From assembly GCF_036116635.1 (NCBI RefSeq), contig NZ_CP107995.1:7688001-7752000 (forward strand): DNA of 64,000 bases. Reading direction: 5' to 3'. Origin of the DNA: Amycolatopsis sp. NBC_00345. Its GTDB lineage: Bacteria; Actinomycetota; Actinomycetes; Mycobacteriales; Pseudonocardiaceae. Within the stretch, counting starts at the first letter, position 1. Every line of letters starts with the position of its first letter. The position numbers were made by a program, and so were the translations under genes. Below are positions 28,875 to 37,564 of this stretch, in pieces. The notes beneath the pieces are model-generated. The model saw nothing but the letters and a program-made list of their open reading frames with translations. It was not told the origin of the DNA and ran no database searches.

Positions 28875-29708
28875 GTGATCGACCAGCTCAGCATCCCGAC
28901 CGAAGCCGGCGCTTTCGACGCGATCGCCGCCGGTCCCGAAGGCGGCCGCCCCGTCCTGCTCCTGCACGGCTTCCCCGAGGCGGCCGTCGAGTGGGAGCAC
29001 CAGGTGGCCACCCTCGGCGTGCTCGGCTACCGCGCGGTGGCGCCGGACCAGCGGGGCTACTCGCCGTCGGTGCGCCCGGAGCAGCCGGCCGAGTACGGCA
29101 TCGCCACCCTCGTCGAGGATGTCGTCGCCATCGCGGACACGCTCGGGTGGCGCGAGTTCGACCTCATCGGCCACGACTGGGGCGGCGCCGTCGCGTGGTG
29201 GACGGCCGATGCGCACCCGGAGCGGCTGCGCAGCCTCGCCGTGGTCTCGACCCCGCACCCGGCGGCGCTCGCGGCGGCGATGAAAACGGACGAGGACCAG
29301 CACCTGCGCTCGGGGTACATGACCGAATGGCGGCAGACCCGGGTCACCGAGCAGCGGATGCTGGCCGACGGCGCCCGCGCGCTGCGTGACATCTTCGACC
29401 GCCGCGTGCCGCCGAGCAAGATCGACGAGTACGTGCAGCGGCTGTCCGAACCGGGCGCGCTCACCGCCGCGCTCAACTGGTACCGCGCCGGGCGGCCGGG
29501 CGGGAAGATCGGCGAGATCACCGTCCCGACGATGTACGTCTGGTCCACCGAGGACGTCGCTTTTGGCTCTGTGGCGGCATTCGGCACGGAGAAGTGGGTG
29601 ACCGGGCCGTACCGCTTCGAGATGCTCGAGGACGTCTCGCACTGGGTGGCGGAGGAGGCACCGGAGGCGCTCACCTCCCTGCTCGTCGAGCACCTCACGG
29701 CGCACTGA
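28875..29708 (+). CDS. Alpha/beta hydrolase, epoxide hydrolase-like
   Basis: 277 residues. Oxyanion motif HGFPE is near residue 34, the nucleophile elbow GHDWGG has Asp101 as in epoxide hydrolases and haloalkane dehalogenases, and the catalytic His is likely H256 (VSHWVAEEAPE). I chose GTG 28875, not the upstream in-frame codon at 28821, because TAGAGT ends seven bases before this GTG, a typical leaderless start. Substrate is unknown. It stands alone, divergent from the T7SS operon and 160 nt before idi. Confidence 0.85.
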   Translation: MIDQLSIPTEAGAFDAIAAGPEGGRPVLLLHGFPEAAVEWEHQVATLGVLGYRAVAPDQRGYSPSVRPEQPAEYGIATLVEDVVAIADTLGWREFDLIGHDWGGAVAWWTADAHPERLRSLAVVSTPHPAALAAAMKTDEDQHLRSGYMTEWRQTRVTEQRMLADGARALRDIFDRRVPPSKIDEYVQRLSEPGALTAALNWYRAGRPGGKIGEITVPTMYVWSTEDVAFGSVAAFGTEKWVTGPYRFEMLEDVSHWVAEEAPEALTSLLVEHLTAH

Positions 29709-29748
29709 GTCCACTGTGTCCACTGTGTCCACTGTGTCCATTGTGGAC
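29709..29748. repeat. Short direct repeat, GTCCACTGT x4
   Basis: Four tandem copies of the 9-mer GTCCACTGT (the last with one change) start at the hydrolase stop and end in GGAC. The same core, as TCCACTGTGGA or its complement, recurs elsewhere in the window (about 36,412 and 61,677). Function not known. Confidence 0.75.
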
Positions 29749-29870
29749 GTCCTATTGAGACAGTCACGGACAGTCCCCATGCGCCACCCAAAGAGGGGAA
29801 AGCCCTGTAGCCACCCGCATCGCGGTACCGCCGGTGGCCCGCGCTGGTGTTCAGTGTCGGAGTGGACACC

Positions 29871-30446
29871 ATGACGGAAACCGAGTCCGAACGCGTCGTC
29901 TTCGTCACCGAGGAAGGCGTGCCCACCGGCGAGACCGGGCCGAAGCTCGCGAGCCATCACGCCGAGACGCGGCTGCACCTCGCGTTCTCCTGTTATGTGC
30001 TGCGCCGGTCCGACCAAGCCCTGCTGATCACGCAACGGGCGCTGGACAAGAAGGTGTGGCCGGGCGTCTGGACCAACAGCGTGTGCGGCCACCCGGCACC
30101 GGGCGAAGCGCTGGAGGACGCCGTGCGCCGGCGGGCGGCGTACGAGATCGGGCTGCCCGAGCTGGCGGACCTGAGGTGTGTGCTGCCGTCCTACCGGTAC
30201 CGGACACCGCCGTTCGAGGGGATCGTGGAGAACGAGTTCTGCCCGGTGTTCGTCGCGTGGGCGGACCGCGACCCGGAGCCGAACCCGGCGGAAGTCGGCG
30301 GCTGGCGGTGGGTTTCCTGGGCCGATTACACACAGTTGCTCGAAGATCCTGAGGCTGGTGTGAGTTACTGGGCCAAGGACCAGTACGCCCAGCTCAAGAC
30401 CGAAGAGCCGTTCTCGTTGCTGGGACAACAGAACTTCGGTGCGTGA
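29871..30446 (+). CDS. idi: Isopentenyl-diphosphate delta-isomerase, type I
   Basis: 191 residues from ATG 29871, with GGAG about nine bases upstream. This Nudix-fold enzyme interconverts IPP and DMAPP for isoprenoid synthesis. Diagnostic motifs are present: RLHLAFSCYVL, WTNSVCGHP with the catalytic Cys, the Nudix-like EDAVRRRAAYEIG, and ENEFCPVF with the catalytic Glu. Length fits bacterial Idi. A GTG at 29847 in frame is possible but has no clear ribosome site. No other isoprenoid gene is adjacent. Confidence 0.93.
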   Translation: MTETESERVVFVTEEGVPTGETGPKLASHHAETRLHLAFSCYVLRRSDQALLITQRALDKKVWPGVWTNSVCGHPAPGEALEDAVRRRAAYEIGLPELADLRCVLPSYRYRTPPFEGIVENEFCPVFVAWADRDPEPNPAEVGGWRWVSWADYTQLLEDPEAGVSYWAKDQYAQLKTEEPFSLLGQQNFGA

Positions 30447-30554
30447 CCACTCCACTCCTGCGTCGTCCACTTGAGCGATATTCGCCTCAGCCCGTACCGA
30501 TACCTCAAGCGACCGCTCCTATAGGTCGACAACCATGAGGTGGCGGAGGTGGGT

Positions 30555-31220
30555 GTGGCGGCCGAGGACGAGCTCAGGGCGAGGCTCACGGTGGGTACGC
30601 CGGACTTGCTGACACTGCACGAGTCCATTGCCGGGATGTTCGCCACCCAGGGCGATTGGCAGCGTGCCTACCAGCACCTCCGCTCCGCGCTCGACATCGC
30701 GCGGGCCGGCAGCCTGCGTGACACCTTGACATCGAGCTACAACCGGCGGTATCTCGACCAGCGGCTGCCGGGCCTGCCGTCCGACCGCGGGCTCGCCCTC
30801 GCGCTGATCGACCTGGACCGGTTCAAACACGTCAACGACACGTACGGTCACCTGCTGGGCGACCGGGTCCTGTGCCGCGTCGCGGACCTGCTCCAGGAGG
30901 ACCTGCCGGCCGACGGCTTCTGCGCGCGCTACGGCGGCGAGGAGTTCGTGCTCGTGGTGCCGGGCGTCGACGCGGCCGGCGCGATCCGGCTCGCCGACGC
31001 GACCCGCGTGCGCGTCGCCCGTCACCCCTGGTCAGAACTCCAGCCTGGGCTGCGAGTCACCATCAGTGTGGGCCTGGCGTATGCGCCCGCCGACACCGAG
31101 GCTGCCCAGCGACAGCTACTGCGCGCCGACAATCTGCTCTACGCCGCGAAGCGCGCCGGGCGCAACAGGGTTGCCTATCACGACCGTGAAACGGCCCGGG
31201 TTATTACCCACTCTGAGTAA
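30555..31220 (+). CDS. Short GGDEF diguanylate cyclase
   Basis: 221 residues from GTG 30555, chosen because GGAGG sits five bases upstream; GTG 30540 is an alternative. A short TPR-like segment (GDWQRAYQHLRSALDIARAG) precedes a complete GGDEF domain: DTLTSSYNRRYLDQRL, the metal-binding DLDRFKHVNDTYGH, and active-site GGEEF at about 127-131. It should make cyclic di-GMP from two GTP. No RxxD inhibitory site is visible upstream of GGEEF. No membrane helix or known sensor domain is present, so it resembles the C-terminal third of the longer TPR-GGDEF proteins of actinomycetes. The RsiG homologue at 51.8 kb is a potential c-di-GMP receptor in the same window. Confidence 0.88.
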   Translation: MAAEDELRARLTVGTPDLLTLHESIAGMFATQGDWQRAYQHLRSALDIARAGSLRDTLTSSYNRRYLDQRLPGLPSDRGLALALIDLDRFKHVNDTYGHLLGDRVLCRVADLLQEDLPADGFCARYGGEEFVLVVPGVDAAGAIRLADATRVRVARHPWSELQPGLRVTISVGLAYAPADTEAAQRQLLRADNLLYAAKRAGRNRVAYHDRETARVITHSE

Positions 31221-31461
31221 CGTAAACGCGGGATTACTCCATTTCGCACAACCCGACTTTCACCTGTTCGCCCGCTTCAGGCCATGCCAGTTAGACGCAT
31301 GGTGAAGAAATTCGCGGGAGGGTGTCGTCACGAACGCCGGGTATCCGTACGATAACGAAAACCCGCCGGGGGACGACATGCCCTGGGAGAGACCGTACGG
31401 AAGGCAACGCCGCCGGTTCGAGAAGTGCCTGACCAGTGACTGAAGTGCGAAAGGAGACCGA

Positions 31462-34400
31462 GTGCCCGACGAGCACTACACCCCCGGCACCGGTCGCCAC
31501 TCGGACGGCGGTACCGGGGGCCGCACCGGCAGGCGCCGCTCCATGGACACCCACGGCGGCATCAGCGTGTCCGACGTGGTGGCCCGCCACACCGGCGAAC
31601 GCCCCATCTTCGAGACCGACGCCGAGCCGACCCCGCACCGCCCAGAGCCGGAACCCGAAGCGGAGCCCCGCAGACGGGGATCCCGCGCTCCTGGACCTGG
31701 GCCTGGACCGGTGGATTCGGGCGCTTACCGGCCGGGTGAGTCGTCCGGGCGTCGCTCCAGCCAGGCGGATTCCGCCGCTTACTCGGCGAGTGAACCGAAC
31801 GGGCACCGCTCCAGCCAGGCAGACGCGGGCGCATACCTACCGAGTGAACCGAACGGGCACCGCTCAGCCGCCTACCCGTCGAGCGAACCGAACGGACACC
31901 GCTCCAGTCAGGCGGATTCGGCCGGATATCAGCCCGGTCCGGCCGGTTCGTCCGGGCGCCGTTCCGGCCAGGCGGAGCCGTCTGGGCGCCGCTCTGGTCA
32001 CGCAGAGGAGCCGGGGTACCAGCCCGTTCACGCGGACGAGCAGTCGTACTCCTCTGGCCGTGCGGAAGAGCCTGGTCGCCGGGCCCGTCCGGAGCCCGGC
32101 CCGTCGTCCCTGGACGAGGCGGCGCCGCGCCCTCCGCGCCCCCGCCGCTCGACGTCGGCTTTGCCGATCTCGGAACCTCCCCCGCAGCGTCACTCCCCGA
32201 CGGCCCCTCCGGGCCCGGGTGCACCAGGCGCGCGCCCGGGCCGTCGCCGCGCTCAGCCTGACGTGCCGCCGTCGCCCGCGGCCCAGTCCACGGGCTCCCA
32301 CGCGGCCCAGCCACCCCGCGATACCAACGGTTCCCACGCAGTCACCCCGGGACCCAGCACCAATGGTGTGGCCCCCTCGGACCGCGACAGCTCCTCGGAC
32401 CAGCCCGGCTACGGACTCAACGGCACCACCCCCCAGCCCAGCCACGGATCGAACGGCTCGCCCGCCCCGCAGCCCGGCCGCGCCCGCACCGGCGCGGTCC
32501 CACTCCCGAACGGCCCCCGCGCCGACCGCGGCCCCGGCCCCAGCGCCGAGGGACTGAACGGCACCTCGCCGGCTGATCGCGGGATGCCCGGCCCCAACGG
32601 CACCCCTCTTCCCGACCGTGGGCCCGGCCCCAACGGCCCTTCCACCCCCGGCCGCGGAATGCCCGGTCTGAACGGCGCCCCGCCCGCCGACCGCGGGATG
32701 CCCAGTCCCAATGGCACGCCGCCCGCCGACCGCGGAATGCCCGGCCCGAACGGCACGCCGCCTGGCGACCGTCGCCTGCCCAGCACCAACGGCACCCCCC
32801 TTCCCGATCGCGGGCCCGGCCCCAACGGCCCCTCCACTCCCGGCCGCGGTTTCCCCGGCGCCAACGGCAAACCCCTCGCCCAGCGAGGGATGCCCGGCCC
32901 CGACGGCACGGCGCCCGATGAGCGCGGAATGCCCGCCGCCGGTCCTGGCGGGAACGAGCGTTCGCGCAAGGGACCGGGCGACCGGGAGATGGAACGTCGG
33001 AAGGGCAAGACGGGTGAGCGGACCACGCTCGCACCGGCGGTCGGTGGTCTGGACCTGCCGAACGGCCTGCCCGGATCCGAACGGCCCGCCACCGCCAAGA
33101 ACGGTGACCGCACCCAGCTGACCCCCAGCCTCAACGGCAAACCCGCCGACCGCGGCCCCAACGGCAGCCCCGCCGAACGCCCCGGCCCGAACGGCAACCC
33201 CATCGACCGCGGCCTGAACGGCAACCCGGCCGAACGCCCCGGCCCCAATGGCAAACCCGCCGACCGCCCTGGGCCGAACGGCAAGCCAGCCGACCGCACC
33301 CAACTGACCTCCGCGGTCAACCCGGCCAACGGCAGTTCCAACAACGCCTCCAACAGCAAATCCAACGGCAGCCCCGCCGACCGCACCCAGCTGACCTCCG
33401 CCGTCAACCCCGCCGAAGCGCCCAGCACCGGAGACGGCAACAGCAACGGCCGTCCCCGTTCGCGGCGGGCGCCCGCGCGGCCGGCGAACGGGGTGCCGCC
33501 CCGGTCGGAGCTCGACCCGCTCACCATGACCGACGAGATGGAGGTCATCGACGAGGCGACGCAGTCCCGCCGGAAGATCGACCACACCCTCGCGCGGTTC
33601 TCCGCGGCCCACGACGAGATGCAGGCGGAAGAGGCGAAACGCCGTGAGCGGCGGGAATGGCTGACCGCGCGGCCGGTGGCGTTGCTCGAACAGACACGAA
33701 CCGCGCTGCAACGCGTCGTCACGACCGGCGACAAGCCCGAGACCGCCGAAGCCGAAGCTGAGGCCGAAAACGCGGCCGAGAAGGCGCCGCAGACGCGGTT
33801 GCAGGAGAAGAAGCAGCGGCACAGCGACCGGACCGTCCGCATTGGACGGATCGCGCTGATCGTGCTGGCCGCGCTGGTCTTCCTCGCCACCGGCGCCGCC
33901 TGGGGCGCGGTCAACTGGTTCGACGCCAAGTTCACGCAGGTCGCCGCGCTTGACGAGAACTCGTCCGACATCCAGAACGCCGCCGCGCAGGCCAACGACG
34001 AGAACTTCCTGATGGTCGGCTCCGACAGCCGCGACGGCGCGTCCGCCGAGGAGAACGTCGGCAGCGCCGACAACGTCCCCGGCGCGCGTTCCGACACCGT
34101 GATGGTCGCGCACGTGCCCGCCGACCGGAAGCGCGTGGTCGTCGTCTCCTTCCCGCGCGACCTCGAGATCAACCGCCCGGACTGCAACCGCTGGGACCCG
34201 GCCAAGTCCGCCACCACCGACGAAGTGGTGAAGGGGCAACCGATCGCGAAGCTGAACACCGCGTTCGGCGTGGGCGGGCCGCAGTGCATGACGAAGGTGA
34301 TCCAGAAGCTCACCGGCCTGCGGATCAACCACTTCGTCGGCATCGACTTCAACGGCTTCAAGGCGATGGTCGACGCGGTGCACGGCGTCACCATCAACAA

Positions 34401-34959
34401 CCCGGCGCCCATCGACGACACGGTGCTCGGCAAGGTCCTGCTGGAGACCGGCAACGTCACCATCTCCGGTGACCAGGCGCTGAGCTACGTCCGCGCCCGG
34501 CACGTCAAGGGCGACCCGACGTCCGACTACGGCCGGATCAAGCGGCAGCAGGAGTTCATCGGCGCGCTGCTCAAGAAGGTCATGTCCTCGGACGTGGTGC
34601 TGGACCCGGGCAAGCTGTCCGGCTTCATCACGGCGTTCGCCGGCGCCACCTTCGGCGACAACCTCGGTGTGCAGCAGATGATGACGCTCGCGCAGTCGAT
34701 GCGCGGCCTCGACCCGTCGAAGATCAACTTCATGACCGTGCCCACCACCGGCAACGCCAACAAGCGCGGCAACGAGGTCCTGGTCAAGTCCAAGACCGAC
34801 GACCTGTTCACCGCCCTGCGCGACAACACCCCGCTGCCCGGTGACAAGCCGGTCGGACCCTCGCAGACGGCCGCGGAGGCCGGCAACAGCAGCTCCTCGC
34901 AGTCGTCGTCGAAGGGCCCTTCGGGCAGCGATGACAAGAAGACCAGCGACTCCGGCTGA
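31462..34959 (+). CDS. LytR-CpsA-Psr (LCP) family protein with ~790-residue disordered N-terminus
   Basis: 1,165 residues from GTG 31462 (AAGGAG upstream). LCP proteins attach arabinogalactan, teichoic acid or other glycopolymers to peptidoglycan from lipid-linked intermediates. One membrane helix lies at ~794-820, and the extracellular LCP domain follows at ~845-1,085: FLMVGSDSRDG, ARSDTVMVAHV, FPRDLEINRP, ALSYVRARHV and YGRIKRQQEFI contain the usual Arg and Asp phosphate-binding residues. The cytosolic part is exceptionally long, rich in P, N, G and R, with PNGTPPADRGMPG-type repeats, and contains DRTQLT three times. It is positioned next to phoU as Rv0822c is next to phoY2 in M. tuberculosis. 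The native length of such N-termini is usually far shorter. Confidence 0.92.
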   Translation: MPDEHYTPGTGRHSDGGTGGRTGRRRSMDTHGGISVSDVVARHTGERPIFETDAEPTPHRPEPEPEAEPRRRGSRAPGPGPGPVDSGAYRPGESSGRRSSQADSAAYSASEPNGHRSSQADAGAYLPSEPNGHRSAAYPSSEPNGHRSSQADSAGYQPGPAGSSGRRSGQAEPSGRRSGHAEEPGYQPVHADEQSYSSGRAEEPGRRARPEPGPSSLDEAAPRPPRPRRSTSALPISEPPPQRHSPTAPPGPGAPGARPGRRRAQPDVPPSPAAQSTGSHAAQPPRDTNGSHAVTPGPSTNGVAPSDRDSSSDQPGYGLNGTTPQPSHGSNGSPAPQPGRARTGAVPLPNGPRADRGPGPSAEGLNGTSPADRGMPGPNGTPLPDRGPGPNGPSTPGRGMPGLNGAPPADRGMPSPNGTPPADRGMPGPNGTPPGDRRLPSTNGTPLPDRGPGPNGPSTPGRGFPGANGKPLAQRGMPGPDGTAPDERGMPAAGPGGNERSRKGPGDREMERRKGKTGERTTLAPAVGGLDLPNGLPGSERPATAKNGDRTQLTPSLNGKPADRGPNGSPAERPGPNGNPIDRGLNGNPAERPGPNGKPADRPGPNGKPADRTQLTSAVNPANGSSNNASNSKSNGSPADRTQLTSAVNPAEAPSTGDGNSNGRPRSRRAPARPANGVPPRSELDPLTMTDEMEVIDEATQSRRKIDHTLARFSAAHDEMQAEEAKRRERREWLTARPVALLEQTRTALQRVVTTGDKPETAEAEAEAENAAEKAPQTRLQEKKQRHSDRTVRIGRIALIVLAALVFLATGAAWGAVNWFDAKFTQVAALDENSSDIQNAAAQANDENFLMVGSDSRDGASAEENVGSADNVPGARSDTVMVAHVPADRKRVVVVSFPRDLEINRPDCNRWDPAKSATTDEVVKGQPIAKLNTAFGVGGPQCMTKVIQKLTGLRINHFVGIDFNGFKAMVDAVHGVTINNPAPIDDTVLGKVLLETGNVTISGDQALSYVRARHVKGDPTSDYGRIKRQQEFIGALLKKVMSSDVVLDPGKLSGFITAFAGATFGDNLGVQQMMTLAQSMRGLDPSKINFMTVPTTGNANKRGNEVLVKSKTDDLFTALRDNTPLPGDKPVGPSQTAAEAGNSSSSQSSSKGPSGSDDKKTSDSG
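32560..33420 (+). repeat. Coding repeats in the LCP N-terminus
   Basis: Degenerate repeats encode PNGTPPADRGMPG (about 32,570-32,920) and then PNGKPADRPG and ADRTQLTSAVNP (about 33,110-33,420). All units keep frame. They form most of the proline/asparagine/glycine-rich cytosolic segment. Confidence 0.8.
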
Positions 34960-34981
34960 CCTGCGGAATTCGTTAGGCCGG

Positions 34982-35003
34982 GTTCACTTCCGGTTCACCC
35001 GGC
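34982..35003 (+). promoter_or_regulatory. PHO box upstream of phoU
   Basis: Two adjacent 11-bp direct repeats, GTTCACTTCCG and then GTTCACCCGGC, match the actinomycete PhoP operator pattern. The box lies 28 bp upstream of the -10 TAGGGT (35,031-35,036) that serves leaderless phoU. Confidence 0.8.
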
Positions 35004-35042
35004 GATGCGGTATTCGGACAGCGCGCACCGTAGGGTTGAGCC

Positions 35043-35714
35043 ATGCGTGAGGCCTACCATGTCGAACTCGAACAGCTCGCCGTCAATCTGGCGGCCATGT
35101 CGGTGCAGGTCGCCGATGCGATGGAGCGTGCGACCCAGGCGTTGCTCGAGGTCGACCTCGGGCTCGCGGAGCAGGTGATCAGCGACGACCAGAAGGTCGA
35201 CGACGCGCGCGCCGAATGCGAGGAGCAGGCGTACGCGCTGCTCGCGCTCCAGGCCCCGGTCGCCACGGATCTGAGGACCGTGCTGGCCGCGATCCACGCC
35301 GCGGAGAGCCTGGAGCGGATGGGCGACCTGGCCCTGCACGTCGCCAAGGCCGCGCGGCGCCGCCACCCGGAGCCGGTGCTGCCGGAGTCGGTGCGGCCGG
35401 ACTTCGCGGAAATGGGCCGCGCCGCGGTCAAGCTGGCGCGCCAGGCCGAGGTGGTCATCAAGACCAAGGACGTCAACGCCGCCAAGGACCTCGAGGCCGA
35501 CGACGACCAGGTCGACGACATCCACCGTCACCTCTTCACCGTCCTGATGGACCGCGAGTGGCCGCACGGCGTCGCCGCCGCCGTGGACGTCACCCTGCTG
35601 GGCCGCTTCTACGAGCGCTACGCCGACCACGCGGTCTCCGTGGCCAAGCGGATGATCTTCGTGGTCACCGGCCGGATGCCGGGCTACGGGTCGGACGAGG
35701 ACCTGAACCTCTGA
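35043..35714 (+). CDS. phoU: Phosphate-signalling regulator PhoU
   Basis: 223 residues, two PhoU repeats of three helices each; metal/phosphate-site type residues are in ESLERMGDLALH and FYERYADHAVSV. PhoU couples Pst transporter state to the PhoR/PhoP two-component system. The ATG at 35043 is six bases after TAGGGT, so the mRNA is probably leaderless. A PHO box lies just upstream. It faces pstB across two back-to-back terminators. Confidence 0.93.
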   Translation: MREAYHVELEQLAVNLAAMSVQVADAMERATQALLEVDLGLAEQVISDDQKVDDARAECEEQAYALLALQAPVATDLRTVLAAIHAAESLERMGDLALHVAKAARRRHPEPVLPESVRPDFAEMGRAAVKLARQAEVVIKTKDVNAAKDLEADDDQVDDIHRHLFTVLMDREWPHGVAAAVDVTLLGRFYERYADHAVSVAKRMIFVVTGRMPGYGSDEDLNL

Positions 35715-35733
35715 GACCGGACAACTGAACGTC

Positions 35734-35773
35734 GAAGGCCGCCACGAGGGCACCCACCCTCCTGGCGGCCTTC
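35734..35773 (+). terminator. Terminator of phoU
   Basis: Stem GAAGGCCGCCA paired with TGGCGGCCTTC, with a further small GGGT/ACCC pairing in the loop. Located 20 nt after the phoU stop; no strong T-run. Confidence 0.75.
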
Positions 35774-35804
35774 AGTGCGTTACCAGCAAACCCAAGCCAA
35801 ACAA

Positions 35805-35847
35805 CGAAAAACGGCTCCCCCATCCATTAAGGACAGAGGAGCCGTTC
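35805..35847 (-). terminator. Rho-independent terminator of the pst operon
   Basis: Read on the minus strand: AACGGCTCC, a loop of about 20 nt, then GGAGCCGTT followed by TTTCGTTG. It lies 21 nt after the pstB stop. Confidence 0.85.
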
Positions 35848-35867
35848 GACGGTCCACAGCGGACTGC

Positions 35868-36644
35868 TCAGCCGAAGCGGCCCGAGATGTAGTCCTCGGT
35901 CGCCTTCTCGTCCGGGTTGGAGAAGATCTTCTCCGTGTCGTTCAGCTCGACGAGCCGGCCGGGCTGGCCGACGCCGGCGAGGTTGAAGAACGCCGTCTGG
36001 TCCGAGACTCGGGCGGCCTGCTGCATGTTGTGCGTCACGATGACAATCGTGTACTCCTTCTTCAGCTCACCGATCAGGTCCTCGATCGCGAGCGTGGAGA
36101 TGGGGTCGAGCGCGGAGCACGGCTCGTCCATCAGGAGCACGTCGGGCTGCACCGCGATGGCGCGGGCGATGCAGAGCCGCTGCTGCTGGCCGCCGGAGAG
36201 GCCGCCGCCCGGCTTGTTCAGCCGGTCCTTGACCTCGTTCCACAGGTTGGCCCCGCGTAGCGCGCGCTCGGCGATCTCGTCGAGCTGCTTGCGGTTGCTG
36301 GTGCCGGCCAGGCGAAGCCCGGCCACCACGTTGTCCTTGATGGACATAGTGGGGAACGGGTTCGGGCGCTGGAACACCATGCCGATCGTGCGGCGGACCG
36401 AGACCGGGTCCACAGTGGACGAGTAGATGTCCTCGCCGTCGAGCAGCACCTCGCCCTCCACCCGCGCGCCCGGGATCACCTCGTGCATCCGGTTCAGCGT
36501 GCGCAGCACGGTCGACTTGCCGCAGCCGGACGGCCCGATGAACGCGGTGACGTTGCGCGGCGGCACCTGGAGGGTGACGCCGTCCACGGCGTGGAACTTG
36601 CCGTAGTAGATGTCTACGTCCTTGACGTCGATTCGCTTGGCCAT
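35868..36644 (-). CDS. pstB: Phosphate ABC transporter ATP-binding protein PstB
   Basis: 258 residues. The ATPase of the high-affinity phosphate importer. Walker A GPSGCGKST (37-45), signature LSGGQQQR, and Walker B VLLMDEPCSALD are intact, and the length is typical of PstB (about 250-260). It starts at ATG 36644, three bases after the pstA stop, and ends the pstSCAB operon before a clear terminator. Confidence 0.96.
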   Translation of the reverse strand: MAKRIDVKDVDIYYGKFHAVDGVTLQVPPRNVTAFIGPSGCGKSTVLRTLNRMHEVIPGARVEGEVLLDGEDIYSSTVDPVSVRRTIGMVFQRPNPFPTMSIKDNVVAGLRLAGTSNRKQLDEIAERALRGANLWNEVKDRLNKPGGGLSGGQQQRLCIARAIAVQPDVLLMDEPCSALDPISTLAIEDLIGELKKEYTIVIVTHNMQQAARVSDQTAFFNLAGVGQPGRLVELNDTEKIFSNPDEKATEDYISGRFG

Positions 36645-36647
36645 GAC

Positions 36648-37562
36648 TCACTTCTTCTTCGGGGCGACGATGCGGGAGATCAGGGTGGCGAGCAGGTTGA
36701 TCACGGCGATGATCAGCACCAGGGTCAGTGCCGCGCCCCAGATCCGGTCGAAGCCGACGCTGCCGGGGTCCATCGAGTTCGTGACGCGCTCGTTGTTCAT
36801 CACCAGCGGCAGGGCGGCCTGCTCACCGCTGAAGATGTCCCAGTGCACGTAAGAGGAGTAGCCCACGAGCACCAGCAGCGGCGCGGTCTCGCCCATCACG
36901 CGGGCGAGCGCCATCATGATGCCGCCGATGATGCCGGACATCGCCGTCGGCAGCACGATCTTCATGATCGTCTTCCACTTCGGCACGCCCAGCGCGTAGG
37001 AGGCCTCACGCAGGTCGTCCGGCACGATCCGGAGCATCTCCTCCGACGAGCGGACGACCACCGGGATCATCAGCAGCACCAGCGCGAGCGACACGGCGAA
37101 ACCGCTGCGCGGCAAGCCAAGCGTGGTGATCCACAGCGCGTAGATGAACAGAGCGGCCACAATGGACGGAACGCCCGAGAGGATGTCCACCATGAACGTG
37201 GTGGCCGTCGCGAGCTTCCCACGGCCGTACTCGACCAGGTAGATCGCGACCAGCATGCCGATCGGCACGGCGATGATCGCGCACACCAGGCCCTGCAGCA
37301 GGGTGCCGATGATGGCGTGCAGCACACCGCCACCGACCTGGTCACTCAGCACGGCGCCGAAGTCCTGCGTCCACCAGTTGCTGTACGGCAGACGCCTGAT
37401 GCCGTTCGCGACCACCGTGTAGAGCACCCACACCAGCGGCACCACGGCGACCAGGAACGACAGCCACACCAGCACGGTGGCGAGGCCGTTCTTCGCTTTC
37501 CGGGCCAGGCTCACCTGCTGGAAGGCCGGCGCGGTGGCGGGGCGTTCGAGCGTTGCGGACAT
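36648..37562 (-). CDS. pstA: Phosphate ABC transporter permease PstA
   Basis: 304 residues with about six membrane helices and the coupling loop around EEMLRIVPDDLREASYALGVPKWKTI (the EAA motif that contacts PstB). It forms the membrane channel with PstC. ATG 37562 follows the pstC stop by two bases. Confidence 0.95.
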   Translation of the reverse strand: MSATLERPATAPAFQQVSLARKAKNGLATVLVWLSFLVAVVPLVWVLYTVVANGIRRLPYSNWWTQDFGAVLSDQVGGGVLHAIIGTLLQGLVCAIIAVPIGMLVAIYLVEYGRGKLATATTFMVDILSGVPSIVAALFIYALWITTLGLPRSGFAVSLALVLLMIPVVVRSSEEMLRIVPDDLREASYALGVPKWKTIMKIVLPTAMSGIIGGIMMALARVMGETAPLLVLVGYSSYVHWDIFSGEQAALPLVMNNERVTNSMDPGSVGFDRIWGAALTLVLIIAVINLLATLISRIVAPKKK

Positions 37563-37564
37563 GC

